This document shows, piece by piece, positions 47,490 through 60,365 of a stretch of DNA of 64,000 nucleotides. The DNA is from Rostratula benghalensis (Eukaryota > Chordata > Aves > Charadriiformes > Rostratulidae): NCBI GenBank assembly GCA_013399305.1, contig VXAI01000035.1:5903003-5967002 (forward strand), read 5' to 3'. Position 1 is the stretch's first letter. Every line of letters begins with the position of its first letter. The notes under the pieces were generated by a model. That model searched no databases. It saw only the letters and a program-made list of their open reading frames with translations, and was not told the origin of the DNA. The translations under genes were made by a program, and so were the position numbers.

Positions 47490-49098
47490 GCCTATAAAAG
47501 TCCCAGGCTCTTCCACCTGGAGCACAGAATTTTCCCACTGGTCTCTTACAAGCCTCACCATCAGGAGCACATCTCTCCTGACAGCGTGGCAGGAGAGGAC
47601 TTCTCCTCCTGCCTTGCTTGCAGGAATTTGCTAGACCCAGTGCTGCCTCAGCGAGACATGTCCTTACATTGACATTTAACTGACAGTGTTTTCCCCAGAT
47701 CTGTGAGTTTATTTTGACCAGCTTCCACATACTTATCTTACCTCCAAAATATCAGGCCCTATTTCTTGGTATCTTTAGCAGTAGACTCTTAAAGCTTGTC
47801 CGACTTGCCTTACAGTAAAGTTAATAGTGCCTTCCCCCAATTATCTGGAGCCCTTGAGAGTCCCCTGTTATTACTGGAGTGTTTTTCATTAGCTGTGCTG
47901 GTTCCAGACTGTGAGAGGATGGAGCTCAGCACAGGAGTCAAACTGTTCTGGACAGAGTGAACGAGAAACCCTGTAACACAATTAGAAGTACCCACAGGGT
48001 AACATATAACTTTACTGTCAAGCCCTGAAATAACACAGCTAGCTAATGAAATAACAAAATAAACTTTGTTTTAATTAAAATTAAGAACATTTTATCTCTC
48101 TCATTTTAGTCTTAAAACAGGGGCAGTTCAAGAGTCACAATGGAACAAATGAAAAAAAAAAAACCCTTTGCAAAGTGAGGGGCAAGGCATGTGGGCAATG
48201 TCACAGGGTTCAGAGCAACCTGCACCACAAACTCCTGGCAGGATCTTGGTATGAAAACAGCCTGCAGTAGGATGTAGGTCAAGGAGATTTCTAGCGAGGA
48301 ACTACACCTAAAAACCCTGAAATATTCTCACAGACTCACCCTACCCGCAGATTCAGACTGAGCAGAGGATATTCCCCCCATGCGAGGGGACCCCTGCAAC
48401 TTGGCAATGGGACAGGTGCCTGGGAGCAACCTGGACCCAAGAAGCGTGATCCAAACGCAAGTGATCACAGTCTCTGCCTTGTAACATCCTGCTCCCTCAT
48501 GCCTGGGAGTAGTAGCTCTGCTCCCCGTGGGGAGTTTCATTCCACTTTGTCTTCACCCATCAGCCGCAGCTTGCTGCTGGCAGCATTCCTTGTTCCTGTC
48601 CTCCTGGGGCACTGGTAGTCAATGACTGAGCCTTTGCTGCTGACACCCCACAAACCCACCATGCTGAAAGCAAGCCTGACATCTCACTGTCTTCTACAAG
48701 CTTAGGCTATGTTGAAGACAGGTAGCATGAACCTCATGGCTTGTCACTGTACTACATCACGTCAAGTACAGGCAGGACACCCAGAAAAGGTCTGATATTA
48801 TATTGCTTTTCTCCTCCTGACACTATTGAAGCAAAACAGTTTCCACTATTCTCATTCCTCCTGGCCTGTTTTTTCTACAGCTGATTGTTTCTTAACTGTT
48901 CTCAAAACACTCAGAGGAGTCTGGAGCTACACTGTGAGAGGGACACTACTGTGCTCTTCACACTTGCCATAGTTATTTGACACAGGAATGAGCCCGCCTT
49001 GAGACACTCTAGCTGAACTAGACACGTTATAGAAGCTTTTCCACACAAATGGGGGGGAAAAGGAGAGGTGGCAAAAATAATAATCAGCTTTCCCTTTT

Positions 49099-49217
49099 TA
49101 TAAATATATATATAAATATNGCTGCAGAGAATCTGGTTCTGCAACTCTTCATTTAATGTATGTCACAATAAGTAGATTTTTATTAGGAATGTTAAATATA
49201 TATATAAATATACATTC
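49099..49217. repeat. Two AT microsatellites sharing an exact 18-mer
   Basis: aaatatatatataaatat occurs at 49102-49119 and again at 49194-49211, 92 bases apart. The first copy is followed at once by an undetermined base (N, 49120). The second lies inside an AT palindrome-like block bounded by gaatgt (49187-49192) and acattc (49212-49217). Confidence 0.85.
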
Positions 49218-52200
49218 TGGCAAAAGGTATTGAGGCAAAAAGTATTCCATGCTTGACTGGTTTTAATGAACAATAGAGGAGGTATGCGGAGAGCTAGACT
49301 GTGTGATCAGAGCCTGATGAAAAGCAGAAATTACCCAGGGGAATAAAATCCTCTTGGTTGAAATCCCAGTTTTGTCTCAGAGGTTCTCCAACAGATTTTC
49401 TCCAACAGTTTCAACACAACCTTTTTCAAACCCAGTTTGATATCTAGTCCTGCTGTAAGTGAGAACCTGAGGAAGACTCTGGTCTCTTAATGCTCCATGT
49501 ATGTGTATACGACTACTACTTCCACTATGGATATGGATGAACACTTCCACACAGGACAAACATCAATGAAATTGCAGAAAGATTCAATTTACATATGTAT
49601 ATTCTAGAATCCTGTGCAAGCTTTAGTATTCCCTAGCAATTTCTGCTTGCATCAAGTGAGTTAGAGAAGGCAGATCAGAACTGGACCGGGAATGGGTTAG
49701 AGCAGGGCTGGCCTACTGGTTGGGCTTTTCCTGCTCAGAGAGCAATCACTCCTTCTGTGCCTGAGTCCAGTGGAAGCACGGGTAATAAACCAGATCAAGT
49801 TTTAATTATACTGGAGACTGTTCCACGAAGAGCATTACAGGGTCACAGAAGATTAGACAATCACCAGAAGATGTTCAGAGAGCAGCTGGCTCCTTCACCC
49901 ATTTAGAAAAATCAGACACCTCAAAGTCCAACAGACTGGGCATCCAACCCCTGATTTCTCAGGCAATGGACCTTAAATCAGCTGCCCAAGCCCAGCAGCT
50001 GGCTCACTGCTTTGAGACACATCTACAGTTTCCCAAAGAAGCTGGAACAGTCTGTAGCCTGCTCTGAAGATCAACAAATGCAGAGCATGGAAAAAAAATA
50101 AAAGTCCAAACCAAAGAGGAAGTAACATCCAAAGCCAAGGAGCATGAAAACAGCTGAAATATCCTCCCTTGCATTCTGTGAGAGCTCACTTGCTCTGGAA
50201 GAGACCAGAAGATGGGCAGCTTTCTTTGGACCAAAGTTATTTAAATTCCTTACCCCAACCATTGGATTCAAAAGCCAAGACCTTCAAGTCACAGGGAAAT
50301 CTGTCAGTAACCAGGCAGGACTGTGTCATGCAGCTGTGGTAGGGTCTTTGTGCCAAACTCAGTCTTGTAAATTAATTTGCTCTTTCTACAAGATCTAATT
50401 GCCAAAAGATCTGAGCTACCATAGAAAGCACAAGGCAATGAAAGATATTTTTAAGTGACCAATGTAGGTGCTGCAAACTACAGCATGAGCAAAGCTCTTT
50501 AAGGCTCTTTGATGCTGTGGTTGCATTGCTTTCTGATTAAAACCAGCTCAGATTGGCTTACATGTGCTGTAAGCATATCTAGAGACCCACTTTGTGTGAA
50601 GCATATGCTGTCTATGACAAATATTAGTTGTCCATTAAAAGCAAAGCAGCTTCCAAAGCCAGAGGAGGAAAGATTAAGAGAAGCAGTGTGAAAGGAAAAA
50701 GAGGACAGAGGAATAGGAGTGAAAGTCTCAGAAGCAAACTCAGGATGTCAAGAAATAAGAAGTGATGTAAAAATAACATAGGAGGTCAATCACCAGTGAT
50801 ACTGTTCACAATTCAAACCCTGCATATCTTAAACAATCTAAAGTTATTCAATCCAATAAAAGCAACAGTTCTCATTATATACTTACTATAGGGAAGTATT
50901 ATTTCTGTGTTGGCTTACAAATTGTCTCCCTCTTTCTCAAACTCATCACAATCTTAACTAATACAAGTAAATCTCTGTGCATGAAATATGAACCACTGGC
51001 AGCTCTAAGGTTCGCTTTTTCATCCCAAGCCTAATGGGCAAAGCACTGTGATTTCATTTCACAAGCTTTTCCAACTGAGCTCAGAGTCGATCATTTTGCC
51101 AGAGTTTGACTCTTGCAAACAGCCTGCCGGAGCCGCTGAACTCACGGGGCCAAATCCATCAATGGTGCAACTCCAGCTAACCCGAGACACTTTAGGCCAG
51201 AGACTGGTTTGTTCCAAAACATTAAAAATGCCTCTTGAGATCCGTGATCACAGAACATTGTCATAACACTTAAGTAGTTATGGTACGTTAATTAAAAGTT
51301 GCCAAAATATATGTATGGCCCTGCCTGTGCTTCACTTGGATGTGCAGAAGAAGCCAAGAAGTTCATTTATTGGAGCTCTGCAGCTCCACGAGGCAGTGAA
51401 GCATCTGTCCAGTCCAGCGAGATGGGCTTTCAGGTGGCAGCTGTGTCTTTGCCTCTCCAGCACACAGTTCCTGGTCCTTCAGCAATGTTACCAGGTCAGT
51501 CACTTATTTAAATGTCTGAACCAAAAAAACAAAACCACCCTGTATTTCCCATCTTAGATAGCATTGTCACTTGGTGTCCCTCTCCAGGAAGCGAGCTGTT
51601 GTAGCTCAAAGGAGCTGAAAGAATTAACTCTCAGGCAAAACCAGGCAAAGAGCCTATAAATTTTGATAGACAGTAAGGTTTCCCCTATACCCAAGGGGAA
51701 TGAGAGATGCTGCATATATTTAAAAATATTAGCTACTGACAGCTTCAAGTACAGCAAAGATGAGGTGTAAACAACTACTGATAGAATTAAAGGCTGCTAT
51801 AAAGGGTGGAGTGAATCAGACCTCAAAGCAGTGGGCCCCAGGGGGAACACCCCCATGACCAAATTCTAAATTCATGCTTACTCAGTCAGAGCTGGACTTC
51901 TAGTCACTTTCCTCATCTTATGAATATATATATTTTTTGTTGGTCTCTTTTGGAAATTTCTTCCTGCAACAAACAGGGAAGAAGAGCCAGAGCTGCAGGA
52001 GGACAGACACACCAGTCCTTGCCTGCTCTGTTGGGGAGCACTGCCCCATGGCAGTGCCTATGGGCACCAAAGCATCCCACAGCCTGGAGCCCCAGGTTCA
52101 CTGCTGAGGCAACCAAGACTGGCACCATAGCTCTGTACCAGGACCCAACATGTATCAGAGCATACCTAGAGCATTGCCTTTTACACTCCATACAGGAGCA

Positions 52201-53312
52201 GAAGGACACAGTGTTACAGCCTCACTCAACCCGTTTATGAACTCTTCAGGAAAACCTGAGCAGCCCAAACTAAGGCTTGCAAGAGAGCCAGATCCCCCAG
52301 TTCCTACCTACTGGATCTGCTCCTAGGGATACCTTGGCCCAAACCCTACACCTTTCCAAGCAGAGCAAAGTCTGGGGCTACCCCCAAGTCCCATTTTCAC
52401 ATTGTAACCAAAGGGCTGCTGGGAGGAGATGCTCCTCAGAGAAATCACAGGGAATATAGCAAACTTCCTTTAAGAAAAAAAAAAAAATATCCAGGTTATG
52501 ACAAAGCTGCAATTTCCAAACAGGGTGTAAAGGGACAGCAGGGAGGAAATGAACTGTCAAAAAATTCTTATATTGCTTTGTTTAAGTGCTTTGTTGGATC
52601 TGAATGCAAAAGAATTATAGAAAGGATAAAAAAAAAGTATGGACAAAACACTACAAAACATATTATAATAACTTCAATCTTTGGCAATCTTCAGCAAAAG
52701 TATTAGTTCCCATTGTTTTTGATAATATATCACTAAGTGTCAGTAAAAACATTGCATGATAGCCTGTGAAAATAACACCATCTTACAAAGAAATGCTTCA
52801 TTGCTGCTTTCTGCTTAACTACCCAAGAATAGCCAGGTTCAAGAATTCACGGAATTCAGGAAAAAACCAATTGCCAGAAAGTTAAGTGCATTAATTGTAA
52901 TATAAAGAGGTGTTGGAGTCCTCATCGAAGAGAAAGGCACTTTCTCTGAGCAAAGATGATTATTAAAATTCAAGTCACACAGATTATACTCTGAATCCAA
53001 CAGGCAAGAACTTTCCATAGTTACTGTAAAAATATTCTCATAATATTCAGGTGAGGCACACTTAATTCATTTTAAGCCAATTATGCAGCATAAACAGCAA
53101 TATTTGGGTGGATCTGGTAAAGCAAATAACATTGCTCCATGTAACCCTTTTGGGAACAATTCATTGACTATTCTGGTAGGTACCTCTCCCATTAGTCACT
53201 TTTTAGCAGAGAGCTGGCAGGAACCAGCACTCAAATAAAACAGCCTGGTTTGTGGCTTGGTTCCTGTTAAGCTGAATAATGGGAGGAGAGAGAGTTAAAC
53301 CCAGAATAAAAC

Positions 53313-53332
53313 CAATAAATAAATAAATAAAT
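53313..53332 (+). repeat. (AATA)5 microsatellite
   Basis: Five AATA units between aaacc and tggcc. Simple tetranucleotide repeat. Confidence 0.93.
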
Positions 53333-53986
53333 GGCCAAAGACTTTAATGACAAAGTGCAGAGCTTTGATGTCAGTGCTTCCACCTCTGATGGTCTCAGTC
53401 AAAAGAGAGTCAACTGAACCACATCACAGATCCTATCTGTTCTGCAGTAATCATTAATGTGTGTAAGCCCAGGAAAAGAGAGAGGAGGGATGCTTCTCAC
53501 ATCCTTTGGACTCTGGGTCACCAAGACAGCACTGGATGCAAATGTGAGCTGCCCTGGCAAGGATATGATTTACAATTGCCTCCCACAGGGACACTTAGCA
53601 CCAGCATCCTTAGAGAAAAGCCCCCAGACATGGGGGGAAGCACCTGGGATGTTGAAGAGGGCATGAAAACACATGTACACTCAGGCCAGCATGACTAGGG
53701 CAACCCTGGGAAACAACAGGTTCAGGGGCCCAGCAGCTTTTTGCCAGCAGCCACTCAGGGATATCACAGGCAGAAACAGGGTAAGTCCAGAGGGTCGCTC
53801 CCAACCATCAGGTTGGTGCCATGGTCACCAGCAGGACAACAAACAGGAGAAATAAATATTCTACTTAAAGCAAGTGGCAGCTGGGGAATGTCCTTAGCTT
53901 TGGCACATCTGATCTACCAATTACCCTTATTTCTCCCTGTTTCTTTCACCTAAATTCCTAGTCCTGTTCTTGAAATGCCAGAAGAC

Positions 53987-54003
53987 AAAAAAAAAAAAAA
54001 AAA
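53987..54003 (+). repeat. Poly(A) run, 17 bases
   Basis: Uninterrupted A17 followed by cctgacgg. No retroposed body is recognised before it. Confidence 0.9.
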
Positions 54004-54824
54004 CCTGACGGTAACTGAATTGCACATATTACAAAGCTCCAATGAACTTGGCAGCAGACACTGGATGTTCTCAGAGCACTCAAAATTTAGGGCCTGAACC
54101 AATTCCCATTGGAGCCTTTCCATTCATTCAGCAGCAGAGGGATCAGGATGGTCAGTAAGAAGACAGTCAGGGGAGGGGCAGCTGCCTGGGAGAGTCAGGA
54201 TACCCAGGTTACTTTCCCATCCCGGTCCCCAAACTCACAGCCCAAAAAACCCCTGCACCTCCCCACAACTGTTCCCCCTTTGCCCTAGCTTTGGGGACAG
54301 TGTCTGGCCATTTTAGCTGCCGCAGCTCTGCCCAAAATTCACCCCTTTTTCCAAAGGGCTTCCCTCCCCCCAGTCTACAAACTCACAGACCAGAGATGAA
54401 GCTTGGGAAAGTCCAGCCCAGAAGGGAACATTTTGGATAGGCATGAATATGTAAGAGCAGGGCGTGGAGGCTGCGTGGGCTTTGCCAAAACCAGACTGCC
54501 CGGCTGCTAATAAAGTCCCATTCGGCATCCCAAACTCCTGGAAAAACCTCTTCACTTCTCCAGGATACTTGAGAGGAGAGGGAAGGTGGGAGGCAGCTAA
54601 GCGTTAACAGCTTGTGCTGTGGGATCAGGACCTCCATGGAGGTCAAAGACACTCTTTATTCCTGGAACATCTCCAGTCCCTGGCTGCCCTTGAAACCTGG
54701 GAACATAGCCACCTTTGCCCCACCTTCCCTGGCTGTGCCAAGCTCAGGCTGGCCACCACCCAGATTTGGGGCCACCGATTCTAATTTTTAAGCAAAAAAA
54801 GCGGAAAGGGGAGAGAAGAACCAC

Positions 54825-54905
54825 CAAGATGTGGAAAGGTCAAATGTCTTCGCCAAGGCTAAACAGCACATCAGTGGCAGAGCTGGCATCCAGGCACAGG
54901 AGCGC
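54825..54905 (-). mobile_element. MIR-type SINE remnant
   Basis: Read on the plus strand it follows the reverse complement of the MIR core. 'gtggaaaggtcaaatgtctt' stands for the AGAGGTTAAGTAACTT block, then 'cgccaaggctaaacagcac' for GCCCAAGGTCACACAG. Then 'atcagtggcagagctggca' matches AAGTGGCAGAGCNGGGA, and 'tccaggcacagg' stands for the CGAACCCAGG end. About 75 bases align without large gaps, which is good for such an old element. Confidence 0.58.
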
Positions 54906-56517
54906 CTGTTTTTTTTTACGCCAGTGCTAAAACATCCAGACCACCCTGCTGCCTCCGAGACCACACCGCCTCTGTGAAATGTGTGGAAATTCGCAGGCAT
55001 TTTCCCTGATTTTTACAGGGATTTTTTTTTGTTGTTGTTCCACACTTGGCTTACAGCTGTTTGCCAAAATCAAATTGCTGAGGTGTTTCTGTCTCTTTAA
55101 AACTTCATAAACAGACACTTGGACAAAAAAAAAAAGCATCCGTGGATCATAGCTGTGGTGGTGGGATTTGGTTTAGCCATGGCAGCCTGAAAACAAACCC
55201 AAACTGAGGTACAGCCCCATTCCTCTGCCATCCTAGGCAGGGGCTCACAGCCACACACAACCCCTACTGGCATTGGCCACAGCTCCTTTGCTTGAGAGGG
55301 GTCGCTGTCTGAAGAACCAGACCACTCTTCCATTCCTCCCAACTTCCAAACTGCATTTTCCAAAATAACCATTTTACACCTTACTTCCAAAGGAAAAATA
55401 GATCAGTAAACATTCAGGTCCACTCCTGTTCCAGTGCTACCAGGCTCTGCTACAGCTTGCCATCCGTATTTCAGCAGGATGATGCCAGTTTACTCACTTA
55501 AGCATCTGCACCTTGACTCCTACCACCCCCCTGCCCCAAGATGGGCCATGTTTCCCCAACTCATCACCTTTCTTCTGTTTGTCAGTCATGCACAGGCCAA
55601 GTGTCTCAAAAGCCAGTTAGAAACCTCTCCTGCCCCTTCTCAGCACTCATCCCTGTCTGGGCAATGCACATGCTGCAGGTGAGATATCCTTCCCATCCAT
55701 CACACCTGCCCTCACAGTCCCTGCTGATCCCACAGCCTTCCCCTCAGACCCCACATCTCCCTACAGAGCAGCCCCAGGGTGCATCAGGTGCATCCCAGTA
55801 ACATGGAAAGATATCCAAGGCTTACCCCAGGCAGAGGCAATGCCACAAGCAAAGCACATGGTGAGGATGTGACTTTTTTTTTCTTCTTCTTTTTTAAAAA
55901 AGGAAAAGCAAAACACCAAGGCATCTGCAGCCAAGCCACATTCTGCAGCTTGCCACTGAGGTTCTGCACAGCAAACAAAAGGTTAAACAAACAAACCCCA
56001 AGCAAGGTCTCAGGCTTGCCAGATGCCAAAAAAAAAAAAGCTTTCAGCCAGTGACATTTCTCCTTCCCCAGCTGTAGGTTCATATTTTTAATGTCAGATT
56101 GCAAAAAATAATAAAAAAAAAAAGAGGGGGGAGAGAAGGGGGTGGTGAAAAAAAAGCAAACATTCAAACATTTAGCTCACAACTGGATGGGAAATGAACT
56201 GGAAGCTCGTGTTTGTGTATGTTTCTCCCTGGTGAAGAGAAGCCAGCTGGTATGTGCAAGGCCCTGAAAACCTGTCCTGACATCGGCAGAAGTGTGACCA
56301 GCAATACCTCTCCCGTGCTGGCTCATGTGTTTTCTCCTATCTCACTTCATCTCTCACTAAGCTCAAGCGAGCCCACGCTATTGCAGATTTATCACCATCT
56401 GAAAAGCATTAAATATCTCAGGGTTTCAAATATTTGCAGACAGCTGAAGAAGTGGCTGTGATGGAACTGTCTCTTTCTGGCACAAAGCTATCCATTTTCC
56501 GTGAAAGTTGAGGCATG

Positions 56518-56546
56518 GATTATTTTTATTTTATTTTATTTTTTTA
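56518..56546 (+). repeat. (TTTTA)n microsatellite
   Basis: Stacked ttttatttta units ending in T7 before acccc, followed directly by an enhancer-like block. Confidence 0.88.
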
Positions 56547-56559
56547 CCCCTGGTAAAAC

Positions 56560-56890
56560 ACTAACAAATTACTTATTCCCTTTTTAGCAAATGCAAGGGA
56601 AGCGGACAGTCATTATTACCAAATGTGTGCACGCACAAGTAACTAAGGGAAAATAAATCCCATTTGAAGGTTAATTAACTAAGGCAGGGTCACAGCTTGA
56701 CAATCTGCCCTCAGCAAAGGGGAAGCACAACGTCGGAGGGTCTATGAAGCAGAGCCGTAATGAATTGTGACTTGAGGCTTGTCTATGCTGGGAAATCGCC
56801 GTGCAGCAGGCTACGGGCTGGATTTATAGTGCTCCACATTTACAGCATTAGACCCTTTGTGCAGACTAATTAGGAACTAGTTTACCTCAT
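56560..56890. promoter_or_regulatory. Candidate conserved non-coding element
   Basis: Contains a perfect 10-bp palindrome gttaattaac (56670-56679), two abutting homeodomain or HNF1-type half-sites, and further cores ('gtcattattacc', 'cagactaattagg', 'agccgtaatgaattg'). CpGs are retained (agcggacag, gcacgcac, acgtcggagg, atcgccgtgcag, ctacggg). Unique, with no repeat or coding signal. Confidence 0.37.
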
Positions 56891-57969
56891 TTACCCTTCT
56901 GACAAACACTTCTGTGCACAGAAGCCTGCAAGGGTAAATTGAGCCCCATCAACTCCTTGGCTGTTGCCCCCACTACTGGCTTGGCATGGTGACTAGTAAA
57001 ACCAAGCTGGGGAGCAAGGGAGGGGTTAGGAGAAACACATTGGGCCCCCAGCATGAGCAAGAGCTTGAGCTCAGCACTCTTATGTGCCCATAGAGGGCCC
57101 TCAGGTTGGGACAGAAGCAAGTTTATAACAGTCACATCCAGCCTTGGGAGAAGGCTGATGCGGAAGCGATGAGAAAACAGGGTACATTTGTATTCCCAGC
57201 ATCTTGTTCAATCCAATCCCTACCCCATCCCTGCCCGTAGGTGCGATGCTTCTCAGTCTCCTGTGCCCAAAGGAGCAAGAAAAGCTGCAGTGGTTTAGCC
57301 AAGGAGGCTGTAGGAAGTCAGAGCACTGGTGGAGAAAGCAGCCATGATTTTGGTGCAAGGCACCAAGCTGCTCTGGTGGAGGCGGAGCAGGGCTGAGCCC
57401 TACCTAGATTTCTTCCAAGGAAATTTCTGAAGAGGACCAGCTGGCTCACGTTCATTCTGCCTGGCTTCTTGGCCAAGCCAAAGGGCACTAAGCCAAAAAC
57501 AGGCCACCTCGGTGCTGAACAAAATACGCCCACCACAGAGGTTTTGTGCAGGTCAGCTGTTCTGCTTAAACCCCTTATTTGTCACACAATGAGCATGGGG
57601 TCAGCGTGCTGCAAAGGTGGGCTACACAGAGCATCAGCTGGCAGAGAGTGCAAGGGCCAGAGCTGGTATGGGCGACACCAGGTTGGAGCATGGCCAGCAA
57701 AGGTGACAATATCATGCTCCTAGTCACTGACTGACAACAATCTAAAGCCTTGTCCTTTAGGGCTGCCCCACAGATGCAGGGTCACACATGCAAAACTAGT
57801 CAAGACACCAGGTGCCAAAAGTGCTGGGGAAAGTCAAATATGCCATCACCAGTTAAAAACAAACACATCTTCTGGCATTTTGGCCTTTTGAGGCACCATA
57901 CAGGCAGGAATATTAGCAGATGTCAGGAGGAGGAGGTGGGGGATCTGCTGCCAGCCCCTACAGGGACCT

Positions 57970-57988
57970 AAAAAAAAAAAAAAAAAAA
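57970..57988 (+). repeat. Poly(A) run, 19 bases
   Basis: Uninterrupted A19 between gggacct and tcatctc. Simple homopolymer. Confidence 0.92.
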
Positions 57989-59489
57989 TCATCTCACCTC
58001 CCTGTGCTGTTCTTTCCCTGCAATAACAGAAAGCAAGTTACCTCCTCTGGGAGAAAATTTTTTGAAGTTTTGTGGGGTGGCAAAACTCTGATAAGAAGCA
58101 ACTCAAGCCATGACTTTCTCAGTGAAGTGCAGCTACTTTCACACCTCATTTCCCCACAAAGCAAAGAGGATGGCTGAGTTTCAGGGCTAAGTGCAAGGTG
58201 CAAAACAGCTTTCTATCCAACAGGGTCTCCCACACAGTGAAACAAGCCAGCCAGTGGGGGACACACCATACGGTGGGCTAAAAGCTCCCCCTTTTGGGGA
58301 CATCCCTTTGGAGACAGCTCCAGCACAGGGCGGTGGTGTCTGGCAGACACATTTCCGTGCTAAAACTAGAGATTGGCAGTAATTTCTGCTCTTATCTCTC
58401 ATCTGCTGTGGAGCTAATGAAAGGGGTTCACTATTAACATTCAATCACACTCCTCCCCTTGGGGCTTGGAAGTCCACCACCTCCTGTCTGCAGCAGCAGT
58501 TTTTACTTTGCCACTATCTCATTTTTCTTTTCCTCCTCCCAAACTGTGGATTTCACAAAGCTTCCAAGACAATTACTTTACTGAAAAGGAAATGCTTAAC
58601 AGAAGGTGCACCCTGCTGAAGGCTCAAGTCACCTAGCAAAAAGACTGTCTTCTCCCCAGTGGCTTAAAACCCAAAGGACATGTGGATAAAAGCCATCAGA
58701 GAAACTGCTGAAATGAGGATCAGGCACACAGGCCACCGTAAGACAGAGCAAGCCCCAAGAGGCACTGTCTAAGCAAAACCATATGGCAATCTCAGCTGAG
58801 CCATCGAGAGATGCATTCCTACCCAGAGTCTGCTAGCGTTGCTCTCCAAGCACCTCATAGCATTCCCTCTTGCAGCACAGAAGCATCCCAAGCAACATGC
58901 ACAGAGTGATAACACCAAGCAAGCCATTCAGCTAAGACCCCCTAAGTCTCCTATATGACCCTTGTCTTTCCCTCTCCTCTACCTTGCTTTTTCTTTCTCC
59001 CCCTCCACCTTTTTCCTTACTTGCCATGCATAAGTATTCACCCATTACGCACTCCTAACTCACCGCTATCTAAGACCCCTCGCTTTCACCCACACTTTTC
59101 AATTTAAGCAATGAAGAACTGACCATCTCACAAGCTTTCACAATGTTGGCATCCCACAACCAGCACCAGCCAGTTGCCTGTGAAATCAATCATAAGATAA
59201 CGTTCCATTCATCACCCATCAGATGAGCCCTTTCACCAAGATGCACAAGAAATTTAAGGGAAGGAAAACCACCCAGTGGCAAGGGAAAAAAAATCCTGTA
59301 GGCTTTTTGGTTTATTTCCAATGGCTGTTTCAAAGTATAGATTCATGTTCACCACTGGATATACAGATTGCACGCCCAAGAAAGTGTAGATGGCCCCTTC
59401 TCTATGAAAACCAGCCTAGGGAATGAAATAGGTATAAAGCTACATACCCTTCAGGCTGGTCCTACAATGATGATGTCACAGCCCACCGA

Positions 59490-59840
59490 TGTGTGCATAC
59501 TGTCATATGTTTACCCACTAAAATATAAATAATATTTTATGTAGGCGTTCATTTACAAGGCAGTGTTTATGCAGAAACCAGAGGTCCTGTTCTACAGGAG
59601 AGAGGGGAGGTTAAAAGGACTGTGTTGCTGCACTGATTTACAGGCTGCCTGATTTAATTAGTGTTTGAATATGATTATTTGGGGGGCTGTGGGTGGCCAT
59701 TCACAAGGGAATGCCAATATCATCATTTGAAGGCTTTTCATTTATTTCATGGGCTCGTATAATTGTATGAGCTCTAAATACAAACTGCCAAAAATCTGTA
59801 GCATCCTTTTCAGGTACATTTCTATGGCACCTTTACCCAA
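59490..59840. promoter_or_regulatory. Candidate conserved non-coding element
   Basis: Unique text with a forkhead-type TGTTTAC (59508-59514), 'aaatataaataatatttta' near 59521-59538, 'gatttaattagtg', 'atgattatttgg' and 'cgtataattgtatgag'. CpG is low but the sequence has balanced strand use and no simple repeats. It could be part of the same conserved domain as the block at 60050-60365. Confidence 0.34.
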
Positions 59841-60049
59841 AATAGCACAAGAAACAGGTAAGAGCCTTTATTCCTCAACTTCTAAATGCAGGGGTGCAAC
59901 ATCCATTACACAGACACACACTCTGGGGAATGAAGAGGTTTAGCAGCCTCCTTCAGCATGAGGGACATGGCTTCCATTGATGCAGCCCTGATCATGAGCC
60001 TCCCCTCCCTCACACCCCCACCCACCTTGCATTTCAATGCTGTATGTGC

Positions 60050-60365
60050 TCACATAGGCTTATTCTTATTTTAAGAACATTAATATATACATTTGAAAAC
60101 CCAAACCATTAAAAAGTAGTTGGCTCAGACTTTTACTGGAACACGTGCACAAATATGTTGTTTGGATATTTTTACGGCCATTAACTTTTCCATATATAAC
60201 CCAGACCTCCCATTAGGTGTTGTGAACTGGATCGCCTTTTTACTTGCCAAGTTATATTTCAATTAAATTAAAGTCACCTTTGGTCCTAATGAACCCCTGT
60301 TGTTTGCCTAATGCCATGATTAATTCCAGCTGCAAGAAATGGTATTAGCCTGGGTGGGTACATGG
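60050..60365. promoter_or_regulatory. Candidate conserved enhancer, homeodomain-rich
   Basis: About 300 bases of unique AT-rich text packed with homeodomain-type cores. These are 'acattaatata', 'aaaccattaaaaag', 'ggccattaac', 'cccattagg', 'tcaattaaattaaag', 'cctaatgaacc', 'gcctaatgcc' and 'tgattaattccagc' (an OTX/PITX-like TAATTCC), followed by the E-box-like cagctg. A HMG-type 'cacctttgg' is also present. It is the strongest enhancer-like block in the window by eye. The target gene is unknown. Confidence 0.4.

Larger units (their letters stand above)
46331..54824. other. Non-coding unique sequence
   Basis: No supported gene. It contains A21 (46704-46724), an A/C-only stretch (47389-47489), two AT microsatellites sharing an 18-mer (49102-49217, with N at 49120), A13 (52475-52487), (AATA)5 (53313-53332) and A17 (53987-54003). 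The 52560-53150 stretch is AT-rich without a recognisable element. Confidence 0.6.

Noticed and set aside
47230..47634. 134-codon Lys/Thr-rich frame
   Set aside because: Runs through the A/C-only stretch, which cannot supply stop codons.
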